NCBI RefSeq assembly: GCF_007096635.1
Contig: NZ_VKAA01000037.1
Coordinates: 1-32,965, forward strand
Length of the DNA: 32,965 nucleotides
Source: Mycolicibacterium sp. 018/SC-01/001
GTDB lineage: Bacteria > Actinomycetota > Actinomycetes > Mycobacteriales > Mycobacteriaceae
Direction of reading: 5' to 3'
In this document: positions 1 through 7,516 of the stretch, one piece after another
Layout of the letters: every line of letters begins with the position of its first letter
How positions within the stretch are numbered: position 1 is the first letter of the stretch
Program-made: the position numbers and the translations under genes
The notes under the pieces: generated by a model
What the model saw: the letters and a program-made list of their open reading frames with translations, nothing else
Database searches by the model: none
Told to the model about the DNA's origin: nothing

Positions 1-68
1 GTCCCCCACCAACCCCTAATCCCCTAATACCGATAGCCCCGAATCCCGCATGGGGCTCGTGCGGCGGT

Positions 69-80
69 GGGATTCATCCC
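69..80. promoter_or_regulatory. Candidate operator upstream of iniB
   Basis: A 12-bp palindrome GGGAT-tc-ATCCC has perfect 5-bp arms. It lies just upstream of the putative iniB promoter, and a tandem CCCCTAAT direct repeat sits at 13-28. iniBAC operons are induced by cell-wall stress, so a regulator site here is plausible, but no specific factor can be assigned from sequence. Confidence 0.3.
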
Positions 81-105
81 CGTTTCCGGGCCACCGAGTG
101 ACCCA

Positions 106-111
106 TAACGT
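106..111 (+). promoter_or_regulatory. Putative -10 element of the iniB promoter
   Basis: TAACGT fits the mycobacterial TANNNT -10 pattern and lies 53 bp upstream of the iniB ATG. The -35 region (about 83-88) is weak. The ribosome binding site GGAGAAAGG at 149-157 precedes the ATG at 165. Confidence 0.35.
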
Positions 112-164
112 GGTCTCCAGATCGCCGGGGAGCACCGGCGAATGAATCGGAGAAAGGCACTTCC

Positions 165-1256
165 ATGACGACCTTGATCGACTTCATCCTCGACCTCTTC
201 CGCAGCCCCGCATCGGCCGCCTCGTTCGTCGTCGACCCCGACGGCGCCTTGCGCGACGCCGGCCTGCCGAACGTCACCGCCGCGCAGCTCGCCTCGGTGG
301 CGGCCACCGCCGCACCGGCCGGCTACGCGCTCGGCGGCGGCGATCCGATCGTCGGACTGCAGCGTGCCGTGTCCGATCACCACCAGCTGGCCTCCAGCTT
401 CGCCTCCCCGTTCTCGCCTCAGACCTCCTGGGCTCCGCAGAACACCTTCGCCCCCGAGACGAACACCGACCTGGCCAGCCACAACAACATCCCGGTCGCC
501 AGCCCGGTGCAGGACGCCGGCGCCAACGCCCAGAACGGTGCGTTCAACCTCGGCTTCGGTGACATCACCCTGGGCGACAAGACCTCGAACACCGCCACCA
601 ACGGCGGCGTCGTGGTCGACGGCGACAACAAGGGCGACATCGTCAGCGGCGACGGCGCTGTGCTCGGCAACAACAACGACGTCAACAACGGTGACGTCCT
701 GGCCGGGTCCGGCTCGCACGTCGCCGTGGGCCGCGGCAACGAGATCGAGGACAGCAGCCAGCACGCCGGCGGTGACGTGGTGTCCGGCAACTCCGGCGCG
801 GTGATCAAGGGCAACGATCTCTCCGGCGGCGACGGCGGCGGCTCGCACGGCGGCGGCAGCCTGCTGGGCATCGGCAGCGGCAACTCCGCCGGCGGCGACG
901 GCGGTCACGCCGGCTCGATCATCGTCTCCGACAGCCACGCCAACAGCGGCACGCAGACCACGATCGGCGGCGACTCGGGCAGCCACAACTCGGTGGACTC
1001 GTCGACGAACACTTCGGTGCACACCGAGACCTCGCACGACACGTCGATCGAGGACCACTCCTCGAGCTACGAGTCGAACATCGGCTCGGGCAACGAGACC
1101 GCGATCGGGTCGGGCAATCACACCGACACCTCGTTGTTCTCGGGCAACGAGGCCGGGTTGTCGTCGCACACCGACATCGCGTCGCACAACCCCGATATCG
1201 CCTCTCACAACGACGTGGCCTCGCACAACGCGGTCGCCCCGCTCGACGTGTTCTGA
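165..1256 (+). CDS. iniB: IniB-like protein
   Basis: This 363-aa protein is the first gene of an isoniazid-inducible iniBAC-type operon. The N-terminal ~60 residues (LIDFILDLFRSP near the start, then an Ala-rich stretch ending in a GGGDPIVGLQ segment) match the conserved IniB head. The rest is low complexity, rich in Gly, Asn, Asp, Ser and His. It has short turn-like repeats (GDN, GNN, SGN, SGNE/SGNH) at about residues 145-320 and a C-terminal ASHN repeat series. No signal peptide or membrane span is obvious. M. tuberculosis IniB has an Ala/Gly-rich tail instead, so only the head is clearly shared. The ATG is chosen from the well-placed GGAGAAAGG. Its molecular role is unknown; the operon is tied to cell-wall stress. 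Identity rests mainly on the head domain and on iniA/iniC downstream. Confidence 0.85.
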   Translation: MTTLIDFILDLFRSPASAASFVVDPDGALRDAGLPNVTAAQLASVAATAAPAGYALGGGDPIVGLQRAVSDHHQLASSFASPFSPQTSWAPQNTFAPETNTDLASHNNIPVASPVQDAGANAQNGAFNLGFGDITLGDKTSNTATNGGVVVDGDNKGDIVSGDGAVLGNNNDVNNGDVLAGSGSHVAVGRGNEIEDSSQHAGGDVVSGNSGAVIKGNDLSGGDGGGSHGGGSLLGIGSGNSAGGDGGHAGSIIVSDSHANSGTQTTIGGDSGSHNSVDSSTNTSVHTETSHDTSIEDHSSSYESNIGSGNETAIGSGNHTDTSLFSGNEAGLSSHTDIASHNPDIASHNDVASHNAVAPLDVF

Positions 1257-1265
1257 TCCGCTCAC

Positions 1266-1300
1266 CCGCTGGCGGGGACCGCACCGGTCCCCGCCAGCGG
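1266..1300 (+). terminator. Perfect 15-bp hairpin between iniB and iniA
   Basis: Arms 1266-1280 and 1286-1300 are exact reverse complements (15 of 15, very GC rich) around a 5-nt loop, starting 10 bp after the iniB stop codon. A short CGCGTTT follows, without a long T tract. It could be a terminator or attenuator that lowers iniA-iniC relative to iniB, or an mRNA 3'-end stabiliser. Confidence 0.75.
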
Positions 1301-1348
1301 CGCGTTTACCGTTGACCATCACCAGTGCCGACGAGGAGAGGGGCCGTC

Positions 1349-3178
1349 ATGACCCAGCCGAACCGGGTGCTCATCGAACTCCTCGACCACACCCGGGCGA
1401 TCGCCGAGACCCGCCAGCGCGGCGACCTGGTCACCCGGCTCACCCGGGCGAAGACGCGCGTCGAGGACCCGCAGATCCGCGTCGTGATCGCCGGCCAACT
1501 CAAGCAGGGCAAGAGCCAGCTCCTCAACTCGCTGCTGAACATGCCGGTGGCCCGCGTCGGCGACGACGAGTCGACCGTCCTGCCCACCGTCGTGTCCTAC
1601 GGCGAGCAGGCCGCCGCTCGCCTCGTCGTCGCACGCCCCGACGGCGACGAACCCGAGATCGTCGAGATCCCGGTCGCCGAACTCGGCACCGATCTGCGCC
1701 GATCCCCGGCGGCCCGCGGCCGTGACGTCCTGCGTATCGAGGTGACCGCGCCCAGTCCACTGCTCAAAGGCGGTCTGGCGTTCGTCGACACCCCCGGAGT
1801 GGGCGGGCACGGCCAGCCGCATCTGTCGGCCACCCTGGGCCTGCTGCCCGACGCCGACGCGATGCTGATGATCAGCGACACCAGCGCCGAGTTCACCGAC
1901 CCGGAGATGAGGTTCGTCCGGCAGGCGCTCGAGATCTGTCCCGTCGCCGCGATCGTCGCGACCAAGACCGACCTGTACCCGCACTGGCGCCAGGTCGTCG
2001 ACGCCAATGCCGCGCACCTGAGCCGCGCCGGGATCTCCGCGCCGATGATCCCGGCATCGTCGATCCTGCGCAGCCACGCTGTTGCGCTCAACGACAAGGA
2101 GCTCAACGAGGAGTCCAACTTCCCGGCGATCGTGAAGTTCCTCTCCGACGAGGTGCTCGGCCGGCAGAAGGACCGCGTGCGGGGTCAGGCGCTGAGCGAC
2201 ATCCGCGCCGCCGCGGAACACCTGATGCTCGCCGCGCAGGCCGAACTCGCCGCGCTCGACGATCCCCACACCCGCGACAAGCTGACCGCCGATCTCGAGG
2301 CGCGCAAGCAGGAGGCCCAGGATGCGCTGCAGCAGACCTCGCTGTGGCAGCAGGTGCTCTCCGACGGGATCGCCGATCTGACCGCCGATGTGGATCACGA
2401 TTTGCGGCAACGGTTTCGGACGATCACGTTCCACACCGAGGCGGTGATCGACGCCGGGGACCCGACATTGCAGTGGGCCGAGATCGGCGCCGAACTGGAG
2501 GACGCGGTGGCCACGGCGGTCGGCGACAACTTCGTGTGGGCCTACCGGCGTGCCGAGGCGCTGGCCGCCGAGGTGGCCCGCACGTTTTCGGCAGCAGGGC
2601 TCGACGAGGTGCGCATGCCCGACCTCGACCCCCGCGCCATGGGTGCCGAGTTCGCCGAGTTCTCCTCGCTGGCCCACCTCGAAGCCAAGCCCATCAAGGC
2701 CGGCCACAAGATCGTCACCGGCATGCGCGGTTCCTACGGCGGTGTGCTGATGTTCGGCATGCTGACCTCGTTCGCCGGACTCGGCATGTTCAACCCGCTG
2801 TCTCTGGGCGCCGGTCTGGTGCTCGGCCGCAAGGCCTACAAGGAGGACATGGAGAACCGGATGCTGCGGGTGCGCAATGAGGCGAAGACCAATGTGCGCC
2901 GGTTCGTCGACGACGTCGCGTTCGTCGTCGGCAAGGAATCCCGCGACCGGCTCAAGGCGATCCAGCGCCAGCTGCGCGACCACTACCGCGAGATCGCCAA
3001 CCAGACCAGCCGCTCGCTCAACGAATCGCTGCAGGCGACGCTGGCGGCGGCCAAGGTGGCCGAGACCGAACACGCGGGCCGGGTCAAGGAGCTCGAACGG
3101 CAGCTCAACATCCTGCGCCAGGTCGTCGACCACGCCGACAAGCTCGCCGCCGAGGGGTCATTAAGCTCGAAGAGCTAG
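1349..3178 (+). CDS. iniA: IniA, dynamin-like GTPase
   Basis: A 609-aa bacterial dynamin-like protein, second gene of the iniBAC operon. Visible GTPase motifs are the P-loop GQLKQGKS at residues 49-56, switch DTPGVGG from residue 147, and the G4 motif TKTD at 205-208. A long helical region follows. A hydrophobic paddle-like segment (GVLMFGMLTSFAGLGMF and following, about residues 461-500) is expected to insert into membrane, and a C-terminal coiled-coil-rich part completes the stalk. Known IniA proteins remodel the plasma membrane and contribute to tolerance of isoniazid and ethambutol. The ATG at 1349 is preferred over an in-frame GTG at 1325 because GAGGAGAGG at 1333-1341 is ideally spaced for it. 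Confidence 0.93.
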   Translation: MTQPNRVLIELLDHTRAIAETRQRGDLVTRLTRAKTRVEDPQIRVVIAGQLKQGKSQLLNSLLNMPVARVGDDESTVLPTVVSYGEQAAARLVVARPDGDEPEIVEIPVAELGTDLRRSPAARGRDVLRIEVTAPSPLLKGGLAFVDTPGVGGHGQPHLSATLGLLPDADAMLMISDTSAEFTDPEMRFVRQALEICPVAAIVATKTDLYPHWRQVVDANAAHLSRAGISAPMIPASSILRSHAVALNDKELNEESNFPAIVKFLSDEVLGRQKDRVRGQALSDIRAAAEHLMLAAQAELAALDDPHTRDKLTADLEARKQEAQDALQQTSLWQQVLSDGIADLTADVDHDLRQRFRTITFHTEAVIDAGDPTLQWAEIGAELEDAVATAVGDNFVWAYRRAEALAAEVARTFSAAGLDEVRMPDLDPRAMGAEFAEFSSLAHLEAKPIKAGHKIVTGMRGSYGGVLMFGMLTSFAGLGMFNPLSLGAGLVLGRKAYKEDMENRMLRVRNEAKTNVRRFVDDVAFVVGKESRDRLKAIQRQLRDHYREIANQTSRSLNESLQATLAAAKVAETEHAGRVKELERQLNILRQVVDHADKLAAEGSLSSKS

Positions 3179-3205
3179 AAGTCGGGCGAGCAGGACGGGA
3201 CGGCA

Positions 3206-4687
3206 CTGAGCACCAGCGACCGCGTGCGGGCGATCCTCGGCGGCACCATCGCCGCCTACCGTGGCGACCCCGCCTACCGCGACCACCCCGCCCTGCACCA
3301 CGATCTGGCCCGCATCGGATACCGGCTCAACGAACCGATGCGCATCGCGCTGGCCGGCACCCTCAAAGCAGGTAAATCGACGCTGGTCAACGCCCTCGTC
3401 GGGGACACCATCGCCCCCACCGATGCCACCGAGGCCACGCGCATCGTGACGTGGTTCCGGCACGGCCCCACCCCTCGGGTGAGTGCTCACCACCGCGACG
3501 GGCATCGCTCCAACGTGCCGATCACCCGCGACCCCACCGACCGGGGCCTGACGTTCGACCTGGCCCGCCTCGACCCCGACGACGTCGTCGAACTCGACGT
3601 GGAATGGCCGGCCGCCGAGCTGGTCGACGCGACGATCATCGACACCCCCGGCACGTCCTCGCTCTCGCGCGACGTGTCCGCCCGCACGTTGCGGCTGCTC
3701 GTCCCCGCCGACGGGATTCCGCGGGTCGACGCGGTCGTGTTCCTGCTGCGCACCCTCAACGCCGCCGACATCGCGCTGCTGCAGCAGATCGGCGATCTGG
3801 TCGGCGGCTCGGCCGGCGCGCTCGGCGTCATCGGCGTCGCCTCCCGCGCCGACGAGATCGGTGCCGGCCGCATCGACGCGATGATGTCCGCCCGCGACGT
3901 GGCCCAGCGGTTCACCGCCGAGATGGACCGCACCGGCATCTGCCAGGCCGTCGTCCCCGTGTCGGGCTTGCTCGCGCTGACCGCGCGGACGTTGCGGCAG
4001 AGCGAATTCGTCGCGTTGGAGAAGCTCGCGGGCGTCGATTCCGCCGAGCTGGCCAAGGCGATGCTGTCGGTCGACCGGTTCGTCCGCGAGGACAGCACCC
4101 TGCCCGTGGACGCCGCCACCCGCGCCGCGCTGCTCGACCGCTTCGGCATGTTCGGCATCCGGATCTCGATCGCGGTGCTGCGCGCCGGGGTCAGCGACTC
4201 GGTGGCGCTGGCCGACGAGTTGCTGGACCGCAGCGGGCTGGTCGCGCTGCGCGAGGTGATCGACCAGCAGTTCGCGCAGCGCTCCGACCTGCTCAAGGCA
4301 CACACGGCGCTGCTGACGCTGCGCGAGATCGTCACCCGCAACCCGATCCCCGCGACACCGCACATCCTCGCCGACATCGATCCGCTGCTCGCCGACACCC
4401 ACGCATTCGAGGAGCTGCGGCTGCTGAGCGCGCTGAGGTCCCGCCCGACGACGCTGAACCCCGACGAGATGGCCTCGCTGCGCCGGCTGATCGGCGGGTC
4501 CGGCACGGATGCGGCGAGCCGGCTGGGGCTGACGGCAGAGACCGCCGACGACGGCCCCCGCGCCGCGTTCGCCGCCGCGCAACGCTGGCGCCGCCGCGCT
4601 GAACACCCCCTCAACGATCCCTTCACGACGCGGGCCTGCCGCGCCGCAGTGCGCAGCGCCGAAGCACTGGTCGCCGGGTATTCCTGA
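3206..4687 (+). CDS. iniC: IniC, dynamin-like GTPase (probable CTG start)
   Basis: A dynamin-family GTPase of 493 aa, partner of IniA in the same operon. The P-loop GTLKAGKS is at residues 51-58, followed by switch DTPGTSS and a G4-like SRAD in place of the usual NKxD. Helical stalk regions follow, with no clear membrane span. The first ATG/GTG codon in frame is GTG at 3224. However, the residues encoded immediately upstream (STSDRVRAIL) are those I recall as the native IniC N-terminus. They directly follow a CTG at 3206, which has AGGACGGGACGG just upstream. I therefore place the start at this rare CTG; the conservative alternative is 3224 (487 aa). The 27-bp gap to iniA supports co-transcription. 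Confidence 0.88.
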   Translation: MSTSDRVRAILGGTIAAYRGDPAYRDHPALHHDLARIGYRLNEPMRIALAGTLKAGKSTLVNALVGDTIAPTDATEATRIVTWFRHGPTPRVSAHHRDGHRSNVPITRDPTDRGLTFDLARLDPDDVVELDVEWPAAELVDATIIDTPGTSSLSRDVSARTLRLLVPADGIPRVDAVVFLLRTLNAADIALLQQIGDLVGGSAGALGVIGVASRADEIGAGRIDAMMSARDVAQRFTAEMDRTGICQAVVPVSGLLALTARTLRQSEFVALEKLAGVDSAELAKAMLSVDRFVREDSTLPVDAATRAALLDRFGMFGIRISIAVLRAGVSDSVALADELLDRSGLVALREVIDQQFAQRSDLLKAHTALLTLREIVTRNPIPATPHILADIDPLLADTHAFEELRLLSALRSRPTTLNPDEMASLRRLIGGSGTDAASRLGLTAETADDGPRAAFAAAQRWRRRAEHPLNDPFTTRACRAAVRSAEALVAGYS

Positions 4688-4735
4688 CCTCTCTGCAGCG
4701 CTTAACGTTTCGGCCGCGCGGAACGACTAACAGGT

Positions 4736-6544
4736 ATGCGCACTTCCATGGGGATCTCGCTGGGTTCGGCGAACCTCGTCGCGGTGACGGGCGGGCGCCC
4801 GATCGTCCGGCCCACGGCGGTGACGGTCCGGCCCGGAGTGACGGTGACCGGCTTCGTCGACCGTGTCGGCGATCCCGTGCCGATGCTGGCGGCCGACGGG
4901 TCCGCGCACCGGGCCGACCGGCTGACCGCGGCGGCCGTGGAGGCCGCGACCCGGCAGGCCTCGCCGCGGCAGCGGCCCCTGGTGGGGGCCATCGCGACAC
5001 CCGGGCACTGGTCCGACGGGGCGGTCGCCGCGCTGCGCGCGGTCGTGCCGCACCTGCTCGTCGTCCCCGACACGACCGCGGCGCTGACGGCCGTCGCCGC
5101 CGGCCCCGGCCTGCCGACGCAGGGCGTGGTTCTGTTGGTCGACGTCGGTGCCGCCGGGACGAGCATCACGCTCGCCGATACCGGTGCGGGCTTCGCGCCG
5201 ATCGGCCCGACCGTGCGCTGCGAGGAATTCTCCGGAGATCTCGTCGACCAGGCGGTGCTGCGCCACGTGCTCGACGGACTGGATGTCGATCCGGCCGGCA
5301 CGGCCGCGGTGGAAGCGTTGCGCGATCTGCGCGCCGAGAGCCGGGCGGCCAAGGAGCGGCTGTCGCAGGTGACCGCGACCGCGGTGGCCGGCGGCCGCGG
5401 GCCCGTCCGTGTGACGCGCGGCGAACTCGAGACGCTGATCGCCGCGCCGCTCGATCGCCTGATCGCGACGGTGATCGACGTGCTGGACCGTGCGCGCATC
5501 GCACCGTCTGCTGTCGTGACCGTGGGCGGCGGGGCACGCATTCCGATTGTCACACAGCGACTTTCGGAGGCCTTGCGGTGCCCCGTGCGGAGCCTCCCGT
5601 ACCCCCAGGTCGCCGCGGCCACGGGCGCTGAACTCCTCGCCCGGCGCAGCATCGAGCAGCAGGCCGCCACCATCGCGGTGCCCGCCGCCGCGACCGAGCT
5701 GGCGCCGGCCCTACCTGCGCTGGCCTGGTCGGCGGAAGACAGCGACGCGGCGGAGACCGAGTTCCGCGTGCCCGCTGCAGCGCCCGTCGAGGCGGCCACT
5801 GACACAGGTGCGGCGCGGCCCGCCGTGCTCTTCGGTCATCACGACCTCGACGCGGCCCCCTCGAAGAAGCGGGCGGCCGCGCCGGTGTGGCTGGCGGGCG
5901 CAGCGTGCGTCGCGGCGATCGCCGCCGCCGCGGTGCTGCTGACCGCTCAGATCGCGCGCAGCGACGAGACCGCCACGGCGTCGGGGATCAGCACGCCCGT
6001 CGCCATGCACGCGCTGGAACCGTCGGCGGCTCCACCCGCCGCCGCACCGCCGGCCGACACCGTCACCCAGACGGTCCAGGCCCCAGCCCAGGCGCCTGCG
6101 GAACCGCAATCGCAGCCGGCCCCCGCGGTGCCCCAGGCTCAGCAAGGTCAGGTGGTCGCCAAGCAGGCCGCCCCGGCGCCGGCCCCTGCCGCGCCCGCTC
6201 CGGTCCCGGCTCCTGCCGCACCGGCTCCCGTGCCGGCTCCCGCCCCGGCAGCCCCGGTGTGGCCACGAATTCCGTTGCCGCGCTTCACGTTCCCTGCACC
6301 GACCCCGAAGCCGAGTTCGGAGCCGGCGCCGTCGGCCACGCCTGAGCCCACACCGACGCCGACCCCGAAGCCGACATCGGAACCCACACCGACGCCCGAG
6401 CCGAGCGCAACGCGGGAGCCGACGCCGTCACCGGAACCCGCGCCGACGTCGGCGCCGTCCAGCGAGGCGCCCGCGACGACTACGGCGTCGGCGGCGGAGC
6501 CGACGACTGTGTCACCGTCTGCGTCTGAGTCTCCGTCTGCGTGA
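4736..6544 (+). CDS. Membrane-anchored Hsp70/actin-fold protein with Pro-rich tail
   Basis: A 602-aa protein whose first ~320 residues have the Hsp70/actin ATPase fold. It shows a phosphate-1 motif GISLGSANLVAV near the start, phosphate-2 LLVDVGAAGTSITLAD (about 130-147), and an adenosine motif VVTVGGGARIPIV (about 260-272). There is no Hsp70 substrate-binding domain. A linker leads to one membrane span (about 383-405), then ~190 residues of Pro/Ala/Thr/Glu-rich repeats that would lie outside the membrane. The start is ATG 4736, or ATG 4748, which would begin right at MGISLGS. It lies 48 bp after iniC on the same strand, so probably the same operon. The last 65 bp overlap a convergent gene. 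Function is unknown; a cell-envelope sensor or scaffold is a guess. Confidence 0.8.
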   Translation: MRTSMGISLGSANLVAVTGGRPIVRPTAVTVRPGVTVTGFVDRVGDPVPMLAADGSAHRADRLTAAAVEAATRQASPRQRPLVGAIATPGHWSDGAVAALRAVVPHLLVVPDTTAALTAVAAGPGLPTQGVVLLVDVGAAGTSITLADTGAGFAPIGPTVRCEEFSGDLVDQAVLRHVLDGLDVDPAGTAAVEALRDLRAESRAAKERLSQVTATAVAGGRGPVRVTRGELETLIAAPLDRLIATVIDVLDRARIAPSAVVTVGGGARIPIVTQRLSEALRCPVRSLPYPQVAAATGAELLARRSIEQQAATIAVPAAATELAPALPALAWSAEDSDAAETEFRVPAAAPVEAATDTGAARPAVLFGHHDLDAAPSKKRAAAPVWLAGAACVAAIAAAAVLLTAQIARSDETATASGISTPVAMHALEPSAAPPAAAPPADTVTQTVQAPAQAPAEPQSQPAPAVPQAQQGQVVAKQAAPAPAPAAPAPVPAPAAPAPVPAPAPAAPVWPRIPLPRFTFPAPTPKPSSEPAPSATPEPTPTPTPKPTSEPTPTPEPSATREPTPSPEPAPTSAPSSEAPATTTASAAEPTTVSPSASESPSA

Positions 6545-7001
6545 CGGTGCTCGTGCTGGTGCTCACCGATGTCGACGGCTGAGTCGTCGTGGTGGTGGTG
6601 GTCGTCGGTGCAGTGGTCTCGGTGGTGGTCGGCGTCGTGGTCGTCGGCGTGGTGGTCGCCGCCGTGGTCTCGGTGCTCGTCCCGGTCGTCTCCTCGGCAG
6701 CCGAACTCGACGTGACAGCCGGAGCGGAACTCGACGTCACTGGCGTCAACGACGCGGTCGTCGGCTCCGACGGGGAGTCGCCGGTGATGGCCTTGGCCAG
6801 GCCGAAGATGATCAACGCGAGGATGACGGCGCCCACGGCGCCGAAGGCCACCAGCGCGGCGGGTTTGCGGTACCACGGCGCCGGCTGGTCATAGCCGGCC
6901 TGATCATCGTGCGCGTAACCCCCCTGCCCGTAATTGCTCAGCTGGGTCGCATCGTCGTCGGAGTAGTAGTTCTCGTCGTCACCGGATCCGTATCGCGCCA
7001 C
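6480..7001 (-). CDS. Single-span Thr-rich membrane protein
   Basis: A 173-aa protein of unknown function. The N-terminal ~45 residues are acidic and rich in Asp, Tyr, Gly and Gln, and presumably cytoplasmic. One membrane span follows (about 49-70, ALVAFGAVGAVILALIIFGL), then an outside tail of ~100 residues made mostly of Thr, Ser and Pro, ending SSAPPPTP. The start is GTG 7001, fixed by a TACTAT -10 element only 8 nt upstream, so the message would be leaderless. Its 3' end overlaps the convergent Hsp70-like gene by 65 bp. Its architecture is that of its upstream neighbour, suggesting a duplicated pair. The Thr/Ser/Pro tail is a plausible target for O-mannosylation (inference). Confidence 0.75.
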   Translation of the reverse strand: MARYGSGDDENYYSDDDATQLSNYGQGGYAHDDQAGYDQPAPWYRKPAALVAFGAVGAVILALIIFGLAKAITGDSPSEPTTASLTPVTSSSAPAVTSSSAAEETTGTSTETTAATTTPTTTTPTTTETTAPTTTTTTTTQPSTSVSTSTSTVTQTETQTQTVTQSSAPPPTP

Positions 7002-7009
7002 GGATGCCG

Positions 7010-7015
7010 ATAGTA
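7010..7015 (-). promoter_or_regulatory. -10 element of a leaderless promoter for the 6480-7001 gene
   Basis: On the minus strand, TACTAT is followed by 8 nt and then the GTG start. The same TACTATCGG with identical spacing precedes the neighbouring gene at 7476. Confidence 0.55.
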
Positions 7016-7026
7016 GGCTCTCGCGG

Positions 7027-7476
7027 CTACGTTCCCGGGTACAGCGTGCGTGTCACGTTCGTGCGGGGTCGTTTGCGCGTCGTGGTGGTGGCGTCGTCGT
7101 TGTCGTCATCGTCGGACGGACGGGATGTGCGGGGTGTCCGCGAGGTGCTCGACGTCTCGGAATCCGTCGTGGTCGGCGTCGTCGAGTCCGGATTGATGTC
7201 GCTGGTCACCGGTGGGCTCGTGCTGGTGATCGTCTCCGTGGTGGTCGGTGTCGACGATGCCTGTTCCGAGGTGCTCGAGAACGTCGGATCGACATAGTTC
7301 AGCGGCGCCTGTTGCGGTTCGGTGAACTGGCGGCCCAGCCACAGACCCCCCGCGACCAGTGCCGCGATCACCGCCAACCCGACGACGCTGGCGCCGAGGA
7401 GCGTCGAGGTGCGGTTGTGCCACGGCACCTCAGACGGGTCGCGATGCTCGCCCCCGTCTCGATCCGGCCTGGTCAC
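7027..7476 (-). CDS. Single-span Ser/Thr-rich membrane protein
   Basis: A 149-aa protein of unknown function. It has a charged N-terminal ~30 residues (VTRPDRDGGEHRD and on), one membrane span of about 22 residues (LLGASVVGLAVIAALVAGGLWL), and an outside tail rich in Ser, Thr and Pro that ends in Asp/Arg-rich residues and TLYPGT. The GTG at 7476 is chosen because TACTAT lies exactly 8 nt upstream; GTG 7482 would add two residues. It shares layout and promoter with the next gene downstream, 25 bp away. The long open frame extending upstream to 8163 is antisense-type noise over the LLM oxidoreductase gene and is not part of this protein. Confidence 0.72.
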   Translation of the reverse strand: MTRPDRDGGEHRDPSEVPWHNRTSTLLGASVVGLAVIAALVAGGLWLGRQFTEPQQAPLNYVDPTFSSTSEQASSTPTTTETITSTSPPVTSDINPDSTTPTTTDSETSSTSRTPRTSRPSDDDDNDDATTTTRKRPRTNVTRTLYPGT

Positions 7477-7484
7477 GGCCACCG

Positions 7485-7490
7485 ATAGTA
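7485..7490 (-). promoter_or_regulatory. -10 element of a leaderless promoter for the 7027-7476 gene
   Basis: TACTAT on the minus strand is followed by 8 nt and GTG at 7476. Transcription starting at that GTG would give a leaderless mRNA, common in mycobacteria. Confidence 0.55.
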
Positions 7491-7516
7491 ACCGCGCCCC
7501 GGTGCGATCCGCTGGG

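Noticed and set aside
1319..3133. Long minus-strand open frame (604 aa) opposite iniA
   Set aside because: It is antisense to a gene with clear GTPase motifs. The translation is Arg/Gly/Val/His-rich with no domain, as expected from high-GC codon bias.
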